A DNA stretch of 64,000 nt from Clostridia bacterium. Its GTDB lineage: Bacteria > Bacillota > Clostridia > Acetivibrionales > DSM-2933. Positions 55,288-64,000 of this stretch are shown here, in pieces. The notes beneath the pieces are model-generated. The model ran no database searches, had not been told where the DNA came from, and saw nothing but the letters and a program-made list of their open reading frames with translations. The stretch is taken from positions 1 through 64,000 of the forward strand of contig JAOABQ010000030.1 of assembly GCA_026418275.1 (NCBI GenBank). The letters run 5' to 3'. The number at the start of each line of letters is the position of its first letter. Positions within the stretch are counted from its first letter, which is position 1. The position numbers and the translations under genes were made by a program.

Positions 55288-56940
55288 GTGGATTTTTTTA
55301 AGCGCCTATTTTTCATTGAGGATCCGAAGGAATTTGTTATAGAAAAGATAACACAAGTAGCTTCTAAAATCAATTTAAGAGAAAAGTTTGAGGATAGTGC
55401 TCAAGAAGCTGCATATGAAATGGATGAAAGTTATTTGGAAATTGTAGCTTCGTTTATTGATAATCCACCTAAGATGCCTAAGGAATCGAGTTATAAGTTT
55501 GCAAAGCCTGAGGAGTGGTCGGCAGCATGCAATTCGGCAGCTTTTGAGATTTTGTATAATTTTGATGAAAAGGCAGTTCCCTTGTTTAAAGATATTGCTT
55601 TTAATGCATCAGGTGCGCACCAAAAAATGGCACTTTATTTTCTTTTACGGCTGGCAAAAGAGGATGTAAATACCAATGAGGTTTTGGAGGATATTGTTCA
55701 AAATACAGGTTTACTCAGTGAGGAAAGTGTTTTATATACTGCTCTTTGCTTATCTAAATTCAAGGATGACAACAATGGATATAAGGCTTTAGACCGGATT
55801 TTCGACTATTGGCACAATAAAAATGCAGTTCTTGCCTATTCAATATTTAAGCATATTGTGATATGCAAAAAGGAAGCCGCTTTCAGGTACTTATTTTTCT
55901 TAAAAAGACTAGCAAAGGGTAAAGGTCTGGAAAATATAAAGGAACTCAACGATCCGACCAGATTCTTCGTTTTGGTTAACGAAATGGAAGAGCGTATGTC
56001 AGATGGGAAAACTGTTCTCGGATATTATTTCAGTGTGGAAGCGGCACAGTGCTTTTACTTTTTGGCACCGGATGATGAGGAGATTCAAAGCTTACTGTTT
56101 CAGTGGGCCGAAAATCATGAGGATCTGTGGATAAGAGAGCATCTTAAGCAGCTTATGGAAAATACAGCGGACTGGAGAGAAGGAAAGCTGATGCCTGGGG
56201 CAGATGAGAATACTTTTGTTCCCCTTAGGAAGAGCAGGGTTTTTAAAACCTTAAAAGTTGATAAATACGGAAGGGAGAATAACCGTCTGGCTTACGACCG
56301 TAAATACTGTTCTCCTGCCAAACTGTTTGAGCAATTCGCTGAAGATTTGAAAGAACACTTTGAGGTGCGGTGTGAAATTGAGATGAAAAGTGAGCTAAAC
56401 CTATGTAAAAGCTGTGAATATGTGAAAAAACAGTTTGACGAAAGGTATCCGGGGGTCAAAATAGACTTAGAAATCTTATCACCCTCGAAGGAAGCGGCAC
56501 CACAAAATATAAGTGAAGCCGCATTAAAAATACCTGCAGGACATAAGCAGTACGAAATCAGCCTTCCATTGGAGTATATCAAGGTTGTATTAAATGAAGT
56601 GGGAGGATTGACGGAGATCCCCATCGATTACCAAATGGTTGAACAAGCAGTCGAAAACAATGGCGAAGCAGGTAAGAAGTGTGTATGTACTTTTAGGAAA
56701 AGTGAAGAGGATGGAAGTTTTATTGCGTTGGATTGTTGGTATAATGATACTATCAATACTTTGGTAGTAAGATGCAAGGATGAAATTCAAGACAAAGTGA
56801 AGCTTGCATTGCTAAAATGGGACAGCCTTTGCAGAAGGGATTACCATCAAAATATTTTTGAGGATTTGGAAGATTTAAAGGATGTTTCCCAAAGTGCCCT
56901 TATTAATATTGCAAAAATCCATGGGGTATCCATTTTATAA
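55288..56940 (+). CDS. unknown cytoplasmic protein, helical-repeat-like
   Basis: 550 residues from GTG 55288 (GAGGGGAAT upstream). No signal peptide or membrane segment. The first ~300 residues are mainly helical, with recurrent hydrophobic helices of HEAT/armadillo character (YSIFKHIVICKKEAAFRYLFFLKRL). The C-terminal half is mixed and includes a Cys pair (LNLCKSCEYVKKQF). Followed at 57080 by another helical-repeat gene; both may have diverged from one ancestor. No family recognised. Confidence 0.75.
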   Translation: MDFFKRLFFIEDPKEFVIEKITQVASKINLREKFEDSAQEAAYEMDESYLEIVASFIDNPPKMPKESSYKFAKPEEWSAACNSAAFEILYNFDEKAVPLFKDIAFNASGAHQKMALYFLLRLAKEDVNTNEVLEDIVQNTGLLSEESVLYTALCLSKFKDDNNGYKALDRIFDYWHNKNAVLAYSIFKHIVICKKEAAFRYLFFLKRLAKGKGLENIKELNDPTRFFVLVNEMEERMSDGKTVLGYYFSVEAAQCFYFLAPDDEEIQSLLFQWAENHEDLWIREHLKQLMENTADWREGKLMPGADENTFVPLRKSRVFKTLKVDKYGRENNRLAYDRKYCSPAKLFEQFAEDLKEHFEVRCEIEMKSELNLCKSCEYVKKQFDERYPGVKIDLEILSPSKEAAPQNISEAALKIPAGHKQYEISLPLEYIKVVLNEVGGLTEIPIDYQMVEQAVENNGEAGKKCVCTFRKSEEDGSFIALDCWYNDTINTLVVRCKDEIQDKVKLALLKWDSLCRRDYHQNIFEDLEDLKDVSQSALINIAKIHGVSIL

Positions 56941-56962
56941 TAACTATATAATACAAATAAAA

Positions 56963-56994
56963 GTAGGGGGCATAGGGATAGCCCCTATTTTCTT
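56963..56994 (+). terminator. terminator between the two helical-repeat genes
   Basis: TAGGGG-GC pairs with GC-CCCCTA around an ATAGGGAT loop, then TTTTCTT. Confidence 0.7.
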
Positions 56995-57079
56995 ATAAAT
57001 AGATTATTGGTTGGTATGTGTGAGAAAAATAGGTTTTTATCATTGTTCAATGGTTTATAGACCTGTCTGAGGTGAAATT

Positions 57080-58345
57080 ATGTCTATATTAAGCTTTTTT
57101 AATGGAAAAAATACGATAAACCGTCTTTTGGCAGAACTTCAAGGTCCTTCGGAAAAGAAAAGATTCAAGGCTTTGGAGGAGTTAAGCAAGATGGAACTGA
57201 GATTGGATGAAGGGCTTAAATTGCTGGAGGCGTCAAAAAATGAGTTCCCAAAGTCAGAGGATGAATGGGAGGATATTTCAGCCCAGCTAATTGAAATCTG
57301 TGCGAATATGCCCTACTTTGAGTATGTAGGGAAAATAGAAAAAATTTATGATGAATTGAACCCCCAGGCCAAAATTGCTGCACTGCAGTTTTTGGCTAGT
57401 TATGAAAATGAACAGGCCCTAATTTCATATCTTAAATTGCTTGCCAAAGACTATAAGGAACTTCAAGCCCTTCCCACAGGAAGTCTAAATAGTTACCCCA
57501 GATTTTCCAATATCCTTTTTCCCGGTCTTCTAAAATACACAGACAATCAATGTATTTCGCGGGACATATACCTTTTACTGCTTACATATCTTGAATTTGA
57601 ACTAATAAGCGAAGCTGCTTTGGGCGAATACAGGAGTGCGGTGATACGTGATATTGTAAATATGTCCGAAACGGTTTTGGAATATTGGGAAGAGGAACAG
57701 CCAAGCTCTATTTGGGATAATGAAGAATATATGATCATGAGAAGTTATGCAGGTGTCCATTTTGACCTTGCAGGATATATGAAGGATGCCAAAGTGACTA
57801 TGGCACTTAGAAACCTGATGCATGTGAAAGATATTCGGCTTAAAATGTTTGCTGCCATATCTCTGCTAAAACACGGACAAACAGTGGAGCCCAAAGATGC
57901 ATTGGAGATTGCTGCCGACAGCGAAGTGCGCAACTGGTTCTATGACAGGCTGTGTGAGGTTGGAAAAAGTGAACTGTACCCTGAAAAGTATAGAACTCAG
58001 GAAGCCTTCGCAGAATCAAATATGATAGATTGGCTTATTTACCCTACCGAGCTGGGAAGAGTACCGGATGAAATTGAGTTGGCAAAGGTTTTTGACTGTG
58101 GTGATGAAGAATATTACTTATTCAAGTTTAGGTGCAGCAGTGATGATTTTTGGACGGGTAAAGGATGGATGGCAGGAATCTCAGGTCCCTTTGATAAAAA
58201 GAGTAAGCCTACAACATCAGCTCAGGGGCATACTTTCAGTCATTTTAAAAAATGGGACGAGATGTCGCCCGATGACCATTTTAAAACCATTGTGGAAAAT
58301 TTAAAAGAGTACTGGATAAAAAGAGCAGAAGAATTGGAACAATAA
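57080..58345 (+). CDS. HEAT-repeat-like cytoplasmic protein, unknown
   Basis: 421 residues from ATG 57080. Tandem helical hairpins (RFKALEELSKMELRLDEGLKLLEA, AKIAALQFLASYENEQALISYLKLL, IRLKMFAAISLLKHG) suggest a HEAT-type solenoid, then a folded C-terminal part (EEYYLFKFRCSSDDFWTGKGWM). No catalytic motif identified. Similar in style to the preceding 550-residue protein. Confidence 0.78.
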   Translation: MSILSFFNGKNTINRLLAELQGPSEKKRFKALEELSKMELRLDEGLKLLEASKNEFPKSEDEWEDISAQLIEICANMPYFEYVGKIEKIYDELNPQAKIAALQFLASYENEQALISYLKLLAKDYKELQALPTGSLNSYPRFSNILFPGLLKYTDNQCISRDIYLLLLTYLEFELISEAALGEYRSAVIRDIVNMSETVLEYWEEEQPSSIWDNEEYMIMRSYAGVHFDLAGYMKDAKVTMALRNLMHVKDIRLKMFAAISLLKHGQTVEPKDALEIAADSEVRNWFYDRLCEVGKSELYPEKYRTQEAFAESNMIDWLIYPTELGRVPDEIELAKVFDCGDEEYYLFKFRCSSDDFWTGKGWMAGISGPFDKKSKPTTSAQGHTFSHFKKWDEMSPDDHFKTIVENLKEYWIKRAEELEQ

Positions 58346-58351
58346 CTTCAT

Positions 58352-58464
58352 GCTATATTGAACGCGATAAAGATTTTATACCGCGCTTCAATTTCCTTGA
58401 TTTAATAACGTGTAATAACGTGAAAATTCAATTTATCGATGCAAAATCATTTTTACGTTATATA
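58352..58464 (+). repeat. interspersed repeat family A, copy 5
   Basis: Full-length copy nearly filling the gap between the solenoid gene and the NUDIX gene. Relative to the other copies it carries an 11-bp tandem duplication (TAATAACGTG twice) at the start of hairpin 2. Confidence 0.85.
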
Positions 58465-58505
58465 TCAAGAATGAAAAATTTTGATGTCTATGGGTTGTGA
58501 GATAT

Positions 58506-58967
58506 ATGAAGCTGGCAACGTTGTGCTATATTGGAAAAGGTGATCAAACCCTGATGATGCTTCGTAATAAAAAGGAAAACGATGTACATGAGGGGAAATG
58601 GAATGGATTAGGTGGAAAAATGGAAAAGGGTGAAACGCCTGAGGAATGTGTAATCCGGGAGGTGAAAGAGGAAAGCGGGCTTATCATTAAGCATCCGGTT
58701 TTAAACGGCATTCTCACTTTTCCGGAATTTAGTCATGGAGAGGATTGGATGGCTTTCGTTTTTACTGCAAGAGAATTTGAAGGTGAACTCTCAGCGTGTA
58801 AGGAAGGAGAACTCCATTGGATTGATAATGACGATATTTTAAACCTGAATCTCTGGGAAGGGGACCGGATTTTTATGAAATGGCTGGATACGGGCAGGTT
58901 TTTTTCAGGCAAATTTGTTTATAAGGATGGAAGACTTATAGACCATCACGTTGTATTTTATAGTTAA
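58506..58967 (+). CDS. NUDIX hydrolase (MutT/8-oxo-dGTPase type)
   Basis: 153 residues from ATG 58506; a GTG 9 bp earlier is possible. Complete NUDIX box GGKMEKGETPEECVIREVKE followed by ESG, the Mg2+ site. The overall pattern (WNGLGGK, DWMAFVFTAREFEGEL) is that of MutT-like 8-oxo-purine nucleotide diphosphatases. Together with MutY 5 kb upstream it fits an oxidative-damage set, though they are not in one operon. Confidence 0.9.
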   Translation: MKLATLCYIGKGDQTLMMLRNKKENDVHEGKWNGLGGKMEKGETPEECVIREVKEESGLIIKHPVLNGILTFPEFSHGEDWMAFVFTAREFEGELSACKEGELHWIDNDDILNLNLWEGDRIFMKWLDTGRFFSGKFVYKDGRLIDHHVVFYS

Positions 58968-58995
58968 ATAAGGATTTTTTCAGAATAATAATGTG

Positions 58996-59048
58996 GCCTT
59001 CGAAAGCGCAGAGACTGTATATGCTTTCGAAGGCTTTTATGTTTTTTT
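58996..59048 (+). terminator. terminator after the NUDIX gene
   Basis: A perfect 12-bp stem GCCTTCGAAAGC with GCTTTCGAAGGC, then TTTTATGTTTTTTT. Confidence 0.9.
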
Positions 59049-59084
59049 ATACTTTACAAAGGATAAAAATGGTGTTAAGATTAG

Positions 59085-59102
59085 TTTAACCGATTGGTTA
59101 AA
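59085..59102. promoter_or_regulatory. palindromic TetR-type operator
   Basis: TTTAACCGATTGGTTAAA: perfect 7-bp arms around GATT. It lies 27 bp before the TetR start codon and just upstream of a TATACA-like -10 (59108-59113), overlapping the -35 and spacer, the expected position for autorepression of the TetR-PFOR operon. Confidence 0.75.
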
Positions 59103-59129
59103 GATTGTATACAAGTATGAGGTGAGAAG

Positions 59130-63307
<4,178 letters not shown>

Positions 63308-63332
63308 ATAGATTTTGATGTTATTTCCGTGA

Positions 63333-63390
63333 AACAGGTAAAGGGTGCTTAGGGGGCAAAACCTCAAAAGCAGCCTTTACCTGTTTTTAT
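63333..63390 (+). terminator. terminator after nifJ
   Basis: AACAGGTAAAGG pairs perfectly with CCTTTACCTGTT around a long loop, followed by a T run. Confidence 0.88.
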
Positions 63391-63450
63391 TATAAAGGAT
63401 AATAGGGATAAAAGCTTTTGTCACCTTTGGAAGATGCTGCAAATTGTAGG

Positions 63451-63506
63451 TATGACTTTTGGATAATAAAAATATGACTTTCGGCTGACAAAAATATGAC
63501 TTTCGG
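63451..63506 (+). promoter_or_regulatory. three 22-bp-spaced direct repeats, candidate LytTR-type operator
   Basis: TATGACTTTTGG, TATGACTTTCGG and TATGACTTTCGG start at 63451, 63473 and 63495, exactly 22 bp apart. The third ends 27 nt before a TATGAT -10, the same spacing as the array at 2211-2266. Probably the same regulator acts at both places. Confidence 0.65.
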
Positions 63507-63510
63507 CAAA

Positions 63511-63539
63511 TGGTAAAGTGAAACTAATTAATGTATGAT
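63511..63539 (+). promoter_or_regulatory. promoter of the right-edge secreted protein gene
   Basis: TATGAT (63534-63539) with a poor -35 (TGGTAA) 17 nt upstream; predicted start near 63546 and a leader of about 200 nt. The weak -35 fits activator control. Confidence 0.5.
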
Positions 63540-63742
63540 ATTGGTAGACATGTTGTAAAAGATGGATTTATTTAGATATTGTGTAAGAAAGAAGGTGGTA
63601 TTTTACATTACAATACATTTAAAGCAGCCTATTACACTTTATTTGGTTGGAGGAAAGGAATAAGACATATTAGGGAGGTGGTGCGAAAGAATGGAGATTT
63701 CGGTTTTCATTAATCTTATATTATTTTGGGAGGAAATTGAAA

Positions 63743-64000
63743 ATGAGAAAGTCAAAAAAGATATTATCCATATTGCTAATCATCATGATTTTTGCACAGT
63801 CATTTTATTTTGAGGGAGTATTTGGGGAAAATACTCCCAATAACAGCGCTTTACCGGACAACAGAGGCCTAATGTACGCAATGTTTTCCGGCAGTACGGG
63901 TACACAACTAAGCTTATACGGCTCTACTATAAACATTATGGGGAATGTGCATTCCAATAAAGATTTTTTATTCTGGGGATCAAAGCTTTCTTTACCGGGA
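63743..64000 (+). CDS. secreted protein, beta-repeat type, cut by the window end
   Basis: Only the first 86 residues are present. GGGAGGAAA precedes ATG 63743. A signal peptide (1-28, SILLIIMIFAQSFYFEGVFG) leads to a strand-rich sequence (LSLYGSTINIMGNVHSNKDF) reminiscent of beta-helical or bactofilin-like surface proteins that repeat NGxVHSNxD motifs. Family not certain. Its promoter shares the 22-bp repeat architecture of the sugar-binding lipoprotein promoter. Confidence 0.7.
   Translation, partial: MRKSKKILSILLIIMIFAQSFYFEGVFGENTPNNSALPDNRGLMYAMFSGSTGTQLSLYGSTINIMGNVHSNKDFLFWGSKLSLPG

Larger units (their letters stand above)
63308..63742. other. intergenic with terminator and LytTR-like promoter
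   Basis: Contains the nifJ terminator (63333-63390), three direct repeats (63451-63506) and the promoter (63511-63539). A short frame at 63691 is noted among the rejected items. Confidence 0.6.

Noticed and set aside
63691..63813. Short frame (40 codons) with AGGGAGG upstream that overlaps the edge gene
   Set aside because: The site is 13 nt away and the true gene in another frame has a better GGGAGGAAA; could be a leader peptide but nothing supports it.

Overview
The window looks like a chromosomal segment of a Gram-positive, anaerobic, plant-cell-wall-degrading Clostridium-type bacterium. Support: AT-rich DNA, strong AGGAGG-type ribosome binding sites, a secreted family-18 glycoside hydrolase with a C-terminal cellulosomal dockerin, pyruvate:ferredoxin oxidoreductase, ABC-F and LytTR proteins, and many secreted cell-wall enzymes. 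An Acetivibrio/Pseudobacteroides/Ruminiclostridium-like source is my inference; the species cannot be read from this sequence alone. No rRNA, tRNA, CRISPR array, complete insertion sequence or prophage was seen.

Layout. 0.6-8.7 kb: an orphan sugar-binding lipoprotein, a dockerin-bearing GH18 enzyme, and a LytTR response regulator overlapping a large dual-kinase hybrid sensor. 8.8-14.7 kb: a small unknown protein, a secreted LamG/papain-like cysteine protease with a membrane-anchored partner, and an AMIN-domain amidase. 15-24.7 kb: a topoisomerase III and SDR pair, an ABC-F ATPase, an acetate-uptake-type transporter, two bacterial PH-domain membrane proteins, and an NADH oxidase. 24.8-36 kb: LysM protein, a WXG-like/GH19 hydrolase, a DUF3298 lipoprotein, a coiled-coil membrane protein, a second topoisomerase III, a four-repeat secreted protein and phosphatidylserine decarboxylase. 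36-40.6 kb: ECF sigma/anti-sigma pair and a three-gene AAA-ATPase/VWA-metallopeptidase operon. 41-50.3 kb: an acetolactate-synthase-like enzyme, a five-gene MoxR/DUF58/transglutaminase-like membrane operon and an NlpC/P60 hydrolase. 50.5-51.1 kb: a roughly 590-nt non-coding block that looks like a large structured RNA on the minus strand. 51.3-64 kb: DUF89 protein, MutY, a Rieske-tailed FAD oxidoreductase, two unknown helical-repeat proteins, a NUDIX hydrolase, a TetR-PFOR operon and the start of another secreted protein.

The most interesting observations are: (1) two promoters 61 kb apart, for the sugar-binding lipoprotein and for the secreted protein at the right edge, share the same layout, three direct copies of an ATGACTTTCG-like box every 22 bp and a -10 element exactly 27 nt beyond the last box. 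This is the geometry of LytTR-family binding sites, and a LytTR regulator is encoded in the window. (2) The 590-nt block at 50.5-51.1 kb has its own -10 element, long hairpins and a four-times-repeated TCGAGC-AAG motif. (3) Two families of small two-hairpin interspersed repeats (five and three copies) lie in intergenic regions; one supplies the stop codon of a gene.

All assignments come from reading motifs by eye; no database search was possible.
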